A DNA stretch of 64,000 nucleotides from Paraburkholderia ginsengisoli NBRC 100965 (GCF_000739735.1 NZ_BBJF01000005.1:558001-622000); one strand, 5' to 3'; shown: positions 28,714 to 38,559, numbered from the stretch's first letter. Made by a program: numbers and translations. Notes: a model not told the origin generated them from the sequence alone.

Positions 28714-29081
28714 TAGCGTCAACGCGGCGAGCGCTTGCCGCACCTGATGTGAGATGCGATGTGACAGGCGGATGGCACTGACCGTTGCGCGTAGTGCGCG
28801 GCGTCCTTTGCCAAAGTCGCTTTTACATTCGCGCCGAAGATTTTTGCGGAGCCGTTTCTGCGCGGCTTCCATCTCTACTTCTGTCGTTGCCATTCGTGGC
28901 GCTCAACGTTATTCACGCGCTGTTGTTCACGTGAAGCGAAGGCGTCGCCGCAACTCATCCACCGTGCTGCGCGCCGTTTCGACGGGTATAGCGCTTGCTG
29001 AAACCGACCACATGCATGGTCGTCGAGCGCCACCTCGAAGCCTCCGATGGGACCGTGCGTTCATCCATCAGGAGCTTTCCC
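28714..29081. other. Intergenic, no gene recognised
   Basis: About 365 bases between the small exported protein and the esterase. No hairpin-T-run, repeat or supported small gene was seen. Confidence 0.4.
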
Positions 29082-30104
29082 ATGACACTCGGTGACACCA
29101 TCAAAGGCATGGTCGGCCTGGACCCCACGGGTCATGCCGATCCCGACATGAAGGCCGTGCTCGACGCACTCAAAAGCCTGAACCCGAAGCCGATCGAAGA
29201 TTGTTCGGTGGACGAAGCAAGACGACAGCCGACACCCGCCGACGCCGTGCGCAAACTGATGGCCGATCCCGCGTTCAGCGCGCGGCCGTCGCCGGAACTG
29301 GAAGCGGTGCGCACCGCGGACATCGAGATTCCCGGCGCGATCGGCAGCAATCCGGCGCGCGTCTACACGCCGCAAGGCGAGGGGCCGTTTCCGCTGATCC
29401 TGTATTTTCACGGTGGCGGCTGGGTGCTCGCCGATCTCGATACCTACGACGCAACGCCGCGTTCGATCGCCGCGCAAAGCAAGGCGATCGTCGTGTCCGC
29501 GCATTACCGGCAGGCGCCCGAGCATCGCTTGCCCGCCGCGCACGACGACGCGTTCGCCGCGTGGCGCTGGCTGGTCGACAACGCGGCGAGCCTCGGCGGT
29601 GACCCGGACAAGCTCGCGGTGATGGGCGAGAGCGCGGGCGGCAATCTGGCGATCAACGTGTCGATCCGCGCACGCGATACGGGCACGCGGATGCCGATTC
29701 ATCAGGCGCTGATCTATCCGGTCGCGAGCAACAACATCGTGTCGATCTCCTACGAGGAGAACCGCAACGCGCGGCCGCTGAACAAGCCGATGATGCTGTG
29801 GTTCGTGCATAACGTGATCAACAGCGAGAGCGAGCTGACGAGCCCGCTGATCGACGTGGTGAGTGCCGATCTGGCACGGCTGCCGCCGGCCGCGATCGTG
29901 ACGGCGGGCATCGATCCGCTACGCTCGGACGGCGAGAAGCTCGCGCAGAAGCTGCGCGAAGCGGGCGTCGCGGTCGAGCACCGCAACTATCGCGGTGCGA
30001 CGCATGAGTTCTTCGGGATGGCGGCGGTGGTACAGGCGGCGCGGGACGCGCAGGCGTTTGTGGCGCTGGCGCAGCGGCAGGCGTTTGGCGGGGCGCCGCT
30101 GTAG
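29082..30104 (+). CDS. Alpha/beta hydrolase, hormone-sensitive-lipase family esterase
   Basis: 340 residues from ATG 29082 with AGGAGC upstream. The oxyanion motif HGGGW lies at 110-114, the nucleophile S184 in GESAGG, the acid D279 in TAGIDPLRSDG and the histidine H309 in ATHEFFG: a complete family IV (HSL) carboxylesterase set. No signal peptide, so cytoplasmic. Such enzymes hydrolyse short acyl esters; the substrate cannot be told from sequence. It stands alone and converges with the aldolase gene at 30216. Confidence 0.9.
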   Translation: MTLGDTIKGMVGLDPTGHADPDMKAVLDALKSLNPKPIEDCSVDEARRQPTPADAVRKLMADPAFSARPSPELEAVRTADIEIPGAIGSNPARVYTPQGEGPFPLILYFHGGGWVLADLDTYDATPRSIAAQSKAIVVSAHYRQAPEHRLPAAHDDAFAAWRWLVDNAASLGGDPDKLAVMGESAGGNLAINVSIRARDTGTRMPIHQALIYPVASNNIVSISYEENRNARPLNKPMMLWFVHNVINSESELTSPLIDVVSADLARLPPAAIVTAGIDPLRSDGEKLAQKLREAGVAVEHRNYRGATHEFFGMAAVVQAARDAQAFVALAQRQAFGGAPL

Positions 30105-30215
30105 GCTGCGGGCGGTGGTGTTGACATTGGCATTCGACACGAGCACCGCCGCGCGCGAGCCCGACCGAAGCCGGGCGCGCAGCGATATCGCCGAACAGAA
30201 ACGGCGGCAACCTGC

Positions 30216-31235
30216 CTAGCCTTTCTCCTGTCCCGCCTCATACTTGCCCAACGCCGCCGCCCCGTTCAAACGCGCGCGCTTGAGCAGCGCCTGCTGCGCC
30301 GCCGCGACATTGCCCGGCTGGCCGCGCCACGCCTGCAACGGCGGCTCCTGCAACGCGCGTCCATACGAAAAGCTCAGATTCCACGGCAATGCGCCGAGCC
30401 GGTTCATCGCGTCGAGATTCGCGGTGGCTTCCTCGGGCGTCTGTCCGCCAGAGAGAAACACGATGCCCCGCACCGCCGACGGCACCGTGCGCCTGAGCAC
30501 CCGCACGGTCGCAACGGCGATGTCGGCAACCGACGACTGCTGCGCATGGTCCGAGCCCGCGAGCACCATGCTTGGCTTCAGCAGAATGTGTTCGAGCACC
30601 GCGCGATGCCGGTGCAGCGCGTCGAACACTTCGTGCAACACCGCCTCGGTGACTTCCGCGCTGCGCTCGATCGTATGATCGCCGTCCATCAGCACTTCCG
30701 GTTCGACGATCGGCACGATGCCCGCTTCCTGGCAGATCGCCGCATAGCGCGCGAGCGAGTCGGCGTTCGCCTCGATCGCGAGACGGCTCGGCAGGCGCTC
30801 GGTGATGTTGTAGACCGCGCGCCATTTGGCGAAGCGCGCGCCTTGCCGCTTGTAATCGACGAAGCGTCTGGCGAGACCGTCGAGCCCCTCGGTGATCTCG
30901 TCGCCCGGCGCGAGTGCGAGCGGCACCTTGCCGAGGTCCACCTTGATGCCGGGCACGATGCCGTTGCGCGCGGCGAGTTGCGGGAACGGCGTCCCGTCGT
31001 CGCCTTTCTGGCCGAGCGTTTCTTCGTAGAGGATCACACCGCTCACGAACTCGCCGAGCCCCGGTGTCGTGAGCAGGAGGTTGCGATACGCACGGCGGTT
31101 TTCTTCCGTCGATTCGAGGCCGATCGTCTTGAAGCGTTTGGCGATGGTCGGGCCGCTTTCGTCGGCGGCGAGAAGACCCTTGCCGGGTTGAACCATCGCG
31201 TCGACGGTGGCTTGCAGCTCGCTACGGGTGTCCAT
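30216..31235 (-). CDS. Class I fructose-bisphosphate aldolase
   Basis: 339 residues, the normal size for the eukaryote-like class I enzyme. AAGGGAG lies about 10 bases before ATG 31235. Family marks: GKGLLAADESGPTIAKRF near 18, the Schiff-base lysine in HILLKPSMVL near 220, GIVFLSGGQ and the sugar-binding WNLSFSYGRALQ. It splits fructose 1,6-bisphosphate into dihydroxyacetone phosphate and glyceraldehyde 3-phosphate without metal. Many betaproteobacteria use a class II enzyme as the main aldolase, so this may be a second, condition-specific or gluconeogenic one. The yjbQ-like gene lies about 100 bases upstream on the same strand. Confidence 0.93.
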   Translation of the reverse strand: MDTRSELQATVDAMVQPGKGLLAADESGPTIAKRFKTIGLESTEENRRAYRNLLLTTPGLGEFVSGVILYEETLGQKGDDGTPFPQLAARNGIVPGIKVDLGKVPLALAPGDEITEGLDGLARRFVDYKRQGARFAKWRAVYNITERLPSRLAIEANADSLARYAAICQEAGIVPIVEPEVLMDGDHTIERSAEVTEAVLHEVFDALHRHRAVLEHILLKPSMVLAGSDHAQQSSVADIAVATVRVLRRTVPSAVRGIVFLSGGQTPEEATANLDAMNRLGALPWNLSFSYGRALQEPPLQAWRGQPGNVAAAQQALLKRARLNGAAALGKYEAGQEKG

Positions 31236-31334
31236 GAAGTGTGCTCCCTTTGTCCGGTTGGCGGATGAGATGCGGTAACGGTCTTTCTTCTTTCGATCAA
31301 CGCACAGGCGGAAAACGGCGCGCGCCCGCTTCGT

Positions 31335-31754
31335 TTACTCGCCGAGCAGGTGCAGCACGATGTCGCGAGGCTGCGTGTGCCGGCGATGTTCGAACAGATA
31401 CAGCCCTTGCCATGTGCCGAGCACCATCCGCCCATGCTCGACCGGCACCGACAGTTGCACTTGCGTGAGCGCCGTGCGCAGATGCGCGGGCATGTCGTCG
31501 GGGCCTTCGGCGTCGTGCTCGTAGCGCTCGGCGTCCTCGGGCGCGAGGCTCGCGAAGTAGCGCTCCAGGTCGCGCTGCACCGACGGGTCGGCATTCTCCT
31601 GGATCAGCAGCGACGCCGACGTGTGGCGGCAGAACAGTGTCAGCAGACCGGTGTCGATGCCCTGGCTGGAGACGAAGCGGCGCGCTTCGTCGGTGAATTC
31701 GACGAGGCCGCGGCTACGGGCCTTGACGCTCAGATGATGGATGACTTGGCGCAT
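31335..31754 (-). CDS. yjbQ: YjbQ/UPF0047 family protein
   Basis: 139 residues, the full family length. Conserved features are GLLTLFCRHTSASLLIQENADP near 37-58, with the histidine and acidic residues that line the active-site pocket, and the C-terminal GTWQGLYLFEHRRHTQPRD. E. coli YjbQ has weak thiamine-phosphate synthase activity, and the family name secondary thiamine-phosphate synthase derives from that; the true role is unresolved. The ribosome binding site is weak. It may share transcription with the aldolase downstream. Confidence 0.88.
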   Translation of the reverse strand: MRQVIHHLSVKARSRGLVEFTDEARRFVSSQGIDTGLLTLFCRHTSASLLIQENADPSVQRDLERYFASLAPEDAERYEHDAEGPDDMPAHLRTALTQVQLSVPVEHGRMVLGTWQGLYLFEHRRHTQPRDIVLHLLGE

Positions 31755-31930
31755 GATAGGTGGTCGGTGGGTGAGGTCTCGCGGCGCGATGCGGTTGGTG
31801 GCGGTCGATGGCGAGTCAATGGCGAGCCGGTGAGTGGCGACGCGCGTGAACCGGTGAACACATGGCGCCTACGCAAAACCCGAACCTCGGACTAGCCGAA
31901 CCGCGCGCGCTGTTGCGCGGTCGCCCATCG

Positions 31931-32251
31931 TCAAACCGACGTCAACGCCTCCGCGATTTCCGCCGCGCCGCTCGGCCGGACCACGCGCGCGATTTCCGCG
32001 CCGTCGCGCATGAACACCAGCGTCGGCCACAGCTTGACCTTGAACGAGCGGCCAAGCGGCCGGCCGGGACCGTCCTCGATTTTCAGATGACGCACGTCGG
32101 CATGCGGCTGCAACGCCTTCGCAATCGATGCTTGCGCGCCCTGGCAGTAACCGCACCAGTCGGTGCCGAATTCGACGACGGTGACGCCCGGCAGCGCGTC
32201 GAGCTCGGCTCGCGAAGGGGCTTTGGAAGAGTAGGCTGTCTGGGTGGCCAT
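31931..32251 (-). CDS. Thioredoxin-like protein with CGYC active site
   Basis: 106 residues from ATG 32251; upstream frame extension lacks thioredoxin similarity. The fold pattern is VVEFGTDWCGYCQ at 25-37 with redox pair C33 and C36, then FKVKLWPTLVFMRDGAEIARVV with the cis-proline (WPT). Canonical thioredoxin has CGPC; the GY pair suggests a different redox potential or partner. No signal peptide, so cytoplasmic. It precedes yjbQ by about 175 bases on the same strand. Confidence 0.87.
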   Translation of the reverse strand: MATQTAYSSKAPSRAELDALPGVTVVEFGTDWCGYCQGAQASIAKALQPHADVRHLKIEDGPGRPLGRSFKVKLWPTLVFMRDGAEIARVVRPSGAAEIAEALTSV

Positions 32252-32418
32252 GCGTGCTCCGATGCGGTTCAGGCTGTGCGAACAGGGTCGCGCAGTTGCG
32301 GCGGCGGTCCCTGCGAGTGGATGTGCCAAGAGTAGCAGCTATGCCGGGGATCGTCATCGACGCCGGCCGGCCGGCCCGTACGTGTGAGTGCGTGTGAGCG
32401 CGCGTGCGTGCGCAAATT

Positions 32419-32441
32419 CACGTGCGTGGCGTCGTCACGTG
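32419..32441. promoter_or_regulatory. Two CACGTG palindromes 17 bases apart
   Basis: CACGTG occurs at 32419-32424 and 32436-32441, about 60-80 bases before the gene at 32499 and next to a GT/GC-alternating low-complexity stretch (32380-32415). The equal 6-base palindromes at under two helical turns could be paired sites, but CACGTG is not rare in GC-rich DNA. Confidence 0.2.
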
Positions 32442-32498
32442 TTAAACATCGTCCCTGCGCCGTCATGAGGCGGTGCATCAATCGGTCTGGAAAGGGAA

Positions 32499-32795
32499 AT
32501 GGGAGCAAGGATCTATCTGCAACACCCCGGCAAGAATGAAACCGTCGCGGTCGCGACCGGCTTCAGTTGGGGCGCATGTCTGCTCGGCTTCATCTGGGCG
32601 TTGTCGAGGAAAATGTGGTTCGCCGCATTCGTGATGCTGGGCGTCAGTCTCGTGCTGTTCGGCATGGGACTGTGGGGCGAGACGGCCGATCTGATCGGCC
32701 TGGTGTTGTCTGTTCTGTTCGGCGTCGCCTGTGGCGCGTATGGCAACCGGTGGCATCGGTGGACGCTGGAGCAGCGCGGCTACGTCGTGTTGTGA
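32499..32795 (+). CDS. Small DUF2628 membrane protein
   Basis: 98 residues with GGAAAGGGAA before ATG 32499. Starts with the family feature YLQHPGKNETVAVATGFSW and contains two or three hydrophobic helices (about 25-45, 48-66 and 68-85), ending GYVVL. DUF2628 proteins are small inner membrane proteins of unknown role. No linked gene suggests a function. Confidence 0.78.
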   Translation: MGARIYLQHPGKNETVAVATGFSWGACLLGFIWALSRKMWFAAFVMLGVSLVLFGMGLWGETADLIGLVLSVLFGVACGAYGNRWHRWTLEQRGYVVL

Positions 32796-32971
32796 CGTGT
32801 TGTAACGTGGCGTGGAGGGCGGCGCGCGAGCAACAAGCAAGGGTGGCTCGCCGCGTTCGCCGCCGCAAAGCCATGTGCGCCCTCGCACGGTGGTTGCAGG
32901 TTTCACGTATTGAAGCAGCGCAGTGTGTTCGTCGAAGGGATTCCTAACGAGTTACGTGATGGAGGATTTTC

Positions 32972-33505
32972 ATGCACTTTGCATTTGCAATCGCTACGAG
33001 AAAAACAGTTATCGCAAACGCCGGCGTGTTGCGTCGCGGCGCGCTAAGGCTAGCGCTGGCGACATCGCTCGCCGTCGCGCCGGTTGCGTACGGCGCTGAC
33101 CCTGCCGCTAACGCGCCCACACCTGGTACGCAGGCCATGCCCGCCACGCCGGGCGCCCCTTCGTCGGCCGCAGCGGCATCCACATCCACCCCCGCGCCCG
33201 ACGACACCTTCCTGCTCACCATCTTCCTGCGCCACGACGAATCCAAACCGCTGCCGAAGATCAACGATCAACTGCGCGCGCAAGGCTTCTTCAAGAGCTT
33301 TCCGCCGCCCGGCATCGAAGTCGTGTCGTGGTACGTGATGATGGGCATCGGCCAGGTGGTCACGTTGCGAGTGCCGGCGAGCCGGCTGCGCGAAGTCAAC
33401 CGCGCGATCGAATCGACTGCGTGGGGCGGCTATCGCACCGAGTTTTATCCGACCTACGACTACAAAGCGCAAGCGCAGCAAATGCGCGCAACCGACGGCA
33501 AGTAG
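32972..33505 (+). CDS. Exported protein of unknown function
   Basis: 177 residues. A long N-terminal segment (basic RRGALRLALATSLAVAPVAYG) looks like a signal peptide of about 42 residues, followed by an Ala/Pro/Thr linker (45-75) and a compact domain (about 77-165: FLLTIFLRHDESKPLPKI, WYVMMGIGQVVTLRVPA, WGGYRTEFYPTYDY). I do not recognise the family. GGAGG lies about 8 bases before ATG 32972. It is probably a periplasmic soluble protein; the domain has the look of a small alpha/beta fold. Confidence 0.65.
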   Translation: MHFAFAIATRKTVIANAGVLRRGALRLALATSLAVAPVAYGADPAANAPTPGTQAMPATPGAPSSAAAASTSTPAPDDTFLLTIFLRHDESKPLPKINDQLRAQGFFKSFPPPGIEVVSWYVMMGIGQVVTLRVPASRLREVNRAIESTAWGGYRTEFYPTYDYKAQAQQMRATDGK

Positions 33506-33688
33506 TCGCGAGCATGCCGCCAGTTCGCCGTCATCGCGCAAACGGCACCGCGCAATGCGGATTTGGGACGGCGCATCGCGGGTTTACGCGCCCGCAGGCT
33601 AGGTCGATAATGCCCCGGTCGTTCCGGCCCCGAGCCGCCGGCGCGCGTCGCGCTTTCCTGGCTCGCTTCACCTGACCCACCGCCCCTC

Positions 33689-35032
33689 GTGTTGAAAACA
33701 TCGCGTTTTTTCGACCTGCTGCGCATCCCTGGCTTCAAGCCGCTGGCCGCCGCCACCCTCATGCTCGGTGTGGCGATGTCGTTCACCGCTCCGTATCTGT
33801 CGCTGTTCGGCGTCGAGCGCGCCGGCATGACGCCGTTCCGGCTAGGCGTCTTCATGACGCTGATCGCCGCGAGCGGGGTGCTCGCCAGCACGCTCGCGGG
33901 CCGTTGGACCGACCGCAGCGGACGGCATCGGCCGTTGCTGCTGGCGGCGCTGGTGGCGGCCGCGCTCGGCTATCTGTGTTTGTGCGTCGTGCGCGATTAC
34001 CGGCTGCTGCTCGCGGTCGGCATCGTCTTCATCGGCGCGGGCGGCTCGGCCATTTCGATGGTGTTCGCGTTCAGCCGCGCGGCGCTGCCGGTGCCGGACC
34101 CGGGCGAGCGCGTGTTCGCGAGCGCGACGCTGCGGACCATCCTGTCGGCGGCGTGGGTGTTCGGGCCGTCGGTGGGCGCGCTGGTGCTCGCGGCCACGAG
34201 TTTCTATGGGCTCTTCCTGTTCGCGGCGGCGAGCTTCGCGACCTGCGCGTTCATCGTGTGGCGGATGCGCGAGCCGCAAGGTCATCTCGGCGATCACACG
34301 GTGGAGGACACCGCGTCCGAGCCGTCCGCGTCGATCACGGTGCCGCCGCTGAGAGCGCCGGGCGAAGATGCGCACGAGGACCTGCCGGGCGTCGCGTCGG
34401 CCAACGACATCGGTCGCGCGGTGGCCGCGCTCACGCTGCTCGGCCTCGCCGCGAACGCGACGATGATCGTGCTGCCGCTCTACATCGTGCACGGGCTGAA
34501 CGGCTCGCATCTGGACGTGTCGGTGATGCTCGGCCTCGGCGCGCTGATGGAGATTCCGATGATGCTCGCGCTCGGCGCGAAGTCGTCGGCGTTGCACAAG
34601 CCGAACTGGCTGGCCGCGTGCGCGGCGGTGCATGCGGCGTACTTCGTCGGGATGTCGCTGGCGGGCAACGTCAACGTGCTGATCCCGATGCAGATGCTCA
34701 ACGCGTTCGTGGTCGCCGTCACGTCGTGTCTCGGCATGACCTACGTGCAGGATCTGATGCCGCATTCGCCGGGACGCGCGACCGCGTTGTTCTTCAACGC
34801 GGCACGGGTCGGCTCGATTCTGTCGGGCGTGCTGTCGGGGCTGCTGGTGCAGGCGTTCAGCTATCGCGGCACGTTCCTGTTCTGCGGTTTGCTGGCGCTG
34901 TGCGCGCTGGTGCTGTTCGCGGTGCCGGGGTATCGCTATCCGCTGATGTGGCGGGCCGTGAAGCGGTTCGTGCGCGAGCAGTATGCGAAGCTGCTCGCGA
35001 AGCGGCAGCGGGTGAGCGGGCGCGGGGAGTGA
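33689..35032 (+). CDS. MFS transporter, sugar-efflux (Set) type
   Basis: 447 residues with twelve predicted helices and the short MFS motif GRWTDRSGRHRP after helix 2. The layout and the N-terminal FFDLLRIPGFKPLAAATLMLGVAMSFTAPYLSLFGV resemble the SetA/SetB sugar efflux family. A soluble loop of about 50 residues rich in acidic and proline residues joins helices 6 and 7. The start is GTG 33689; TTG 33692 follows at once, and there is no evident ribosome binding site, so the exact start is uncertain. Substrate unknown; sugars or sugar analogues by homology. Confidence 0.83.
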   Translation: MLKTSRFFDLLRIPGFKPLAAATLMLGVAMSFTAPYLSLFGVERAGMTPFRLGVFMTLIAASGVLASTLAGRWTDRSGRHRPLLLAALVAAALGYLCLCVVRDYRLLLAVGIVFIGAGGSAISMVFAFSRAALPVPDPGERVFASATLRTILSAAWVFGPSVGALVLAATSFYGLFLFAAASFATCAFIVWRMREPQGHLGDHTVEDTASEPSASITVPPLRAPGEDAHEDLPGVASANDIGRAVAALTLLGLAANATMIVLPLYIVHGLNGSHLDVSVMLGLGALMEIPMMLALGAKSSALHKPNWLAACAAVHAAYFVGMSLAGNVNVLIPMQMLNAFVVAVTSCLGMTYVQDLMPHSPGRATALFFNAARVGSILSGVLSGLLVQAFSYRGTFLFCGLLALCALVLFAVPGYRYPLMWRAVKRFVREQYAKLLAKRQRVSGRGE

Positions 35033-35458
35033 GGGCGGCGCACGCTCGACGCAAGACGCAAGTCCGAAGTAAGCCGGCCGTCGGTCGGATCGAAGCTCGC
35101 ACGCGCGCCATGCAACACCCCCGCGCGACGCACGCGCGCAATGGACCCGCCCACGCGAGGAACTTTCCGTTGCGCCATGTCTCTGCAAAGAGGCGTATCG
35201 TCTTTTCACGCACACGGCGATACGCAGCATCACTGCACGAATGAGCGGGGACGGCTACGGTGTGTCCGGCGCTCGCGCGTCGATGCAACTACAGTGGTCG
35301 GCACAGCCGCGCGATGCCGCTTGCCGCGTCGCTGAATTAGCAACTGACTTCACGCGAAACCGATCACCGAAGCCGCTGCATCACGGCACCACCGCCTCAC
35401 CGCAACACGCCGAACCCCGACTCGGGGCCGCGCAACGAGCCACCTTCCGGAGCGAGAT
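35033..35458. other. Intergenic, no gene recognised
   Basis: About 425 bases between the MFS gene and the 6-phosphogluconate dehydrogenase. Several open frames cross it but none has family similarity or a ribosome binding site. No terminator or repeat stands out. Confidence 0.45.
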
Positions 35459-36496
35459 ATGCAGCTAGGCATGATTGGATTGGGACGCATGGGCGCCGAC
35501 ATGGTACGGCGCCTGACCAAAGGCGGTCAGCACTGTATCGCCTTCGACGTGCAGCCTGCTGCCGTCGACAGGCTCAAACAGGAGGGCGTGGCGGGCGCGT
35601 CGTCGCTGCAGGACCTCGTCGCGCAACTCGACAAGCCGCGCGCGGTCTGGCTGATGGTGCCGGCCGCGGTGGTCGACGCGACGCTCGAGCAACTCGTGCC
35701 GTTGCTCGAACCCGGCGACATCGTGATCGACGGCGGCAACTCCTACTATCATGACGACATCCGCCGCGCCAACGAACTCGGCGCGCGCCAGCTTCACTAT
35801 GTGGACGTCGGCACGAGCGGCGGCGTCGCGGGCCGCGAACGCGGCTACTGTCTGATGATCGGCGGCGAGCCCGAAGTGGTGAAGCGCCTCGAACCGATCT
35901 TCGCGACGCTCGCGCCGGGCGCGGCCGCCGCACCACCCACGCCGGGCCGCAGCGCGAGCGCGAGTACCGCGGACCAAGGGTTCCTGCATTGCGGACCGCA
36001 AGGCGCGGGGCACTTCGTGAAGATGGTCCACAACGGCATCGAATACGGGATGATGGCCGCGTATGCGGAAGGCCTGAACATTCTGCGCCATGCCGACGCC
36101 GGCAAGCACGCGCGCGAAGCCGATGCGGAAACCTCGCCGCTGCGCCGCCCCGAGTTGTACCAGTACGACCTGAATCTTGCCGACGTCACCGAAGTCTGGC
36201 GGCGCGGCAGCGTGATCGGCTCGTGGCTGCTCGATCTGATCGCGGGGTCGCTCGTCAGCGATGCCGATTTGCAGAATTACACGGGGCGCGTGTCCGATTC
36301 GGGCGAGGGCCGCTGGACAGTGGCCGCCGCGATCGACGAGGGCGTGCCCACGCCGGTGCTCAGCGCGGCGCTGTTCGCGCGCTTCAGTTCGCGCGGCGAA
36401 GCGGACTTCGCGAACCGGGTGTTGTCGGCGATGCGGCATGATTTTGGCGGCCACGTGGAGAAAGCGGCCGAGCCGGGCAGTGCGCCGAAGGGCTGA
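35459..36496 (+). CDS. gnd: 6-phosphogluconate dehydrogenase, short decarboxylating type
   Basis: 345 residues; the short form of the family (about 300-340) rather than the 470-residue enzyme. CGGAGCGAG precedes ATG 35459. Dinucleotide motif GMIGLGRMG at 5-13, [10 protein letters not shown] near 93-102, substrate-binding [22 protein letters not shown] and catalytic lysine in [18 protein letters not shown]. It converts 6-phosphogluconate to ribulose 5-phosphate and CO2; short members often prefer NAD. An Ala/Pro/Ser-rich insertion (about 156-175) lies between the two domains and is unusual. Phosphoketolase and acetate kinase genes follow 2 kb downstream. Confidence 0.92.
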   Translation: MQLGMIGLGRMGADMVRRLTKGGQHCIAFDVQPAAVDRLKQEGVAGASSLQDLVAQLDKPRAVWLMVPAAVVDATLEQLVPLLEPGDIVIDGGNSYYHDDIRRANELGARQLHYVDVGTSGGVAGRERGYCLMIGGEPEVVKRLEPIFATLAPGAAAAPPTPGRSASASTADQGFLHCGPQGAGHFVKMVHNGIEYGMMAAYAEGLNILRHADAGKHAREADAETSPLRRPELYQYDLNLADVTEVWRRGSVIGSWLLDLIAGSLVSDADLQNYTGRVSDSGEGRWTVAAAIDEGVPTPVLSAALFARFSSRGEADFANRVLSAMRHDFGGHVEKAAEPGSAPKG

Positions 36497-36608
36497 GCGA
36501 ACCGTCGAGCTACGGCACGGGCCAGCATCGCTGGCCTGAAAAGCGCAACTGAAGAGTCCACTGTCGAGCTTCCCGATGAGCGTTCACACTCCACGCAAGG
36601 AACCCCCG

Positions 36609-37301
36609 ATGCCAGCCACTCCGACCACTCCGCACGACGTCGTGTTTCTGTTCGACTGCGACAACACTCTGCTCGACAACGATCATGTGTTGTCGGATTT
36701 GCGCGCGCATATGACGCGCGAGTTCGGCGCGGAGAACAGCGCGCGCTACTGGGAAATTTTCGAAGACCTGCGCACGGAGTTGGGCTACGCCGACTATCTC
36801 GGTGCGCTGCAGCGTTACCGGCTGGAGCATCCGCGCGACACGCGGCTTCTGTTGATGGCGTCGTTCCTGATCGAGTATCCGTTTGCGAACCGGCTGTATC
36901 CTGGCGCGCTGGATGCGCTCCGCCATCTGGGCACGCGCGGGCCGACGGTGATCCTGTCCGACGGCGACGTGGTGTTCCAGCCGCGCAAGATCGCGCGTTC
37001 GGGCTTGTGGGACGAAGTCGAGGGACGGGTGCTGATCTACATTCACAAGGAGCTGATGCTCGATCAGGTGATGGAGTGCTACCCGGCACGCCACTACGTG
37101 ATGGTCGACGACAAGCTGCGCATTCTCACCGCGATGAAGAAAGCTTGGGGCGGCAAGCTGACGACGGTCTTTCCGCGCCAGGGGCATTACGCTTTCGATC
37201 CGAAAGAGATCGCGAGCAATCCGCCCGCTGACGTGAGCATCGCGCGGATTGGCGAGCTGGCGGATTACGACGTGGAAGCGCTGGCAGGCGCGAAAGGATA
37301 G
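36609..37301 (+). CDS. HAD-superfamily hydrolase
   Basis: 230 residues from ATG 36609, with AAGGAA 6 bases upstream; an in-frame ATG at 36576 is a less likely start. HAD motif I is FDCDNTLLD at 15-23 with nucleophile D16 and acid D18; motif II VILSDGD near 115; motif IV MVDDKLRIL near 165. An alpha-helical cap lies between motifs I and II. It is likely a small-molecule phosphatase. The gene is 112 bases after gnd and may share its transcript, so a sugar phosphate substrate is plausible but not shown. Confidence 0.87.
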   Translation: MPATPTTPHDVVFLFDCDNTLLDNDHVLSDLRAHMTREFGAENSARYWEIFEDLRTELGYADYLGALQRYRLEHPRDTRLLLMASFLIEYPFANRLYPGALDALRHLGTRGPTVILSDGDVVFQPRKIARSGLWDEVEGRVLIYIHKELMLDQVMECYPARHYVMVDDKLRILTAMKKAWGGKLTTVFPRQGHYAFDPKEIASNPPADVSIARIGELADYDVEALAGAKG

Positions 37302-37320
37302 ACGCCGAACGCGCGACCCG

Positions 37321-37869
37321 TCAGGACCCGAGTTCCTTCAGGCGCGCCTGCGCATCGCTTGCGCCCATGCGCGCGGCGGCGTCGCTCGCGCTCACGCCGC
37401 TCGCGTCGCGCGCCGCCGGATTCGCGCCGTGCGCGATCAGCAGATCGATGATCGCCGTGCGATTGAACATCGCCGCGATCATCAACGCGGTGCGGCCATC
37501 CGGCGACGCACCTTCGACATCCGCGCCATGCGCAAGCAGCGTCTCGATCACCTTGTCGAAGCCCTTGAACGCTGCGCCGGCAATCGGCGTCTGGCCGTTG
37601 TCGTTGCGCAGGTCCGGATCGGCGCCGCGTTCGAGCAGCGCGCGCACCGCATCCGCGTGGCCGTGGTAGCTCGCGAGCATCACGAGACTGTCGCCCTTGT
37701 CGTTGCGCAGATTGGGCGGCACGCCTTTTTCGATGACCGCGGCGAGCATCGACGCATCGCCGCGCCGCGCGAGGTCGAAGACCTCCTGAGCGAGTGCGAG
37801 CAGGTCGGGATCGATTGGCGCAACGGAAGACGGACCGGAAGGCGGGGCGGTATCGGCGGGGTCGGTCAA
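37321..37869 (-). CDS. Ankyrin-repeat protein
   Basis: 182 residues. About four ankyrin repeats span 25-160, each with the GADPDLRNDNGQTPIAGAA or GADVEGASPDGRTALMIAA type of pattern; the ends are Pro/Ser-rich. No signal peptide or membrane segment. Ankyrin proteins mediate protein-protein contacts, and in proteobacteria many sit beside catalases or phosphatases. It converges with the HAD gene (19-base gap) and may share transcription with the small membrane protein upstream. Confidence 0.85.
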   Translation of the reverse strand: MTDPADTAPPSGPSSVAPIDPDLLALAQEVFDLARRGDASMLAAVIEKGVPPNLRNDKGDSLVMLASYHGHADAVRALLERGADPDLRNDNGQTPIAGAAFKGFDKVIETLLAHGADVEGASPDGRTALMIAAMFNRTAIIDLLIAHGANPAARDASGVSASDAAARMGASDAQARLKELGS

Positions 37870-37974
37870 TGGCTTCTCCTGGTAATCGAACAGTGCGGAA
37901 GAGGCGCGCGAGCGGCGCCCGGACAGCGCTCAGGATACACAGTTTGCGTAGCCGACGCGCGCGGCGGCGGCGCG

Positions 37975-38100
37975 CTAGACCGCGCCGAAAATGTCGGCGA
38001 TCAGGCCGAACAGGCCGATCAGAACCGTGACGCCCGCGACCAGAATCACGAGCGACAGGACGAGGTTCACGAACATTTTGGCGGAGCTGCGTGTGGACAT
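37975..38100 (-). CDS. Very small membrane protein
   Basis: 41 residues: MSTRSSAKMF, then one long hydrophobic stretch (about 10-38, LVLSLVILVAGVTVLIGLFGLIAD) that could make one or two helices. There is no strong ribosome binding site before ATG 38100, and a frame extension to 38160 is possible. It precedes the ankyrin gene on the same strand by about 105 bases. Composition is convincingly membrane-like but identity is unknown. Confidence 0.45.
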   Translation of the reverse strand: MSTRSSAKMFVNLVLSLVILVAGVTVLIGLFGLIADIFGAV

Positions 38101-38559
38101 GGCGGTCGTTATCGTAAGGGACGAGGGAGGCGGGCACGTGACGCGCGCGCCGCCGCGCATTCGATGCTGGCGCCCGTGCGCGAGCGGTCTGGTTTAAGCT
38201 GTTCGATCCCGTCAACCGGGATGCGTTCGGAGTCGAGCGAAAGATAACGCGCATGCAGCCGTCGCACCGATACCCAGCGGACCTTGGACGATTCGCTTCG
38301 AACCATGACGCGCGCCGCCTGTCAGACCCCCGTGACGACCGTAACCGGCAGTCGGGAAAGCGCCGGGGAATGCCGGTGAAACAGAGCATGGCCCATCCAT
38401 CGACGTCGTGTTGCACGCATTGCAGCAAGCACGGCCTGGCGACCCGCTCCGCGAGGCCCGATCACTAACACCCGCAGGAAGACCTGCACGCACATCCTCA
38501 CGAACACCCGCCGTAGCACCCGCTAACCTGCCTGACAGTCCTTTTCAAGGAGTGACGCC
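38101..38559. other. Intergenic region upstream of phosphoketolase
   Basis: About 460 bases, long for this genome, ahead of the xfp-ackA operon. It contains a small hairpin ATCCCG-TCAAC-CGGGAT (38206-38222) about 340 bases before the start. No small gene is supported. The length suggests regulated expression, but no operator was identified. Confidence 0.4.
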
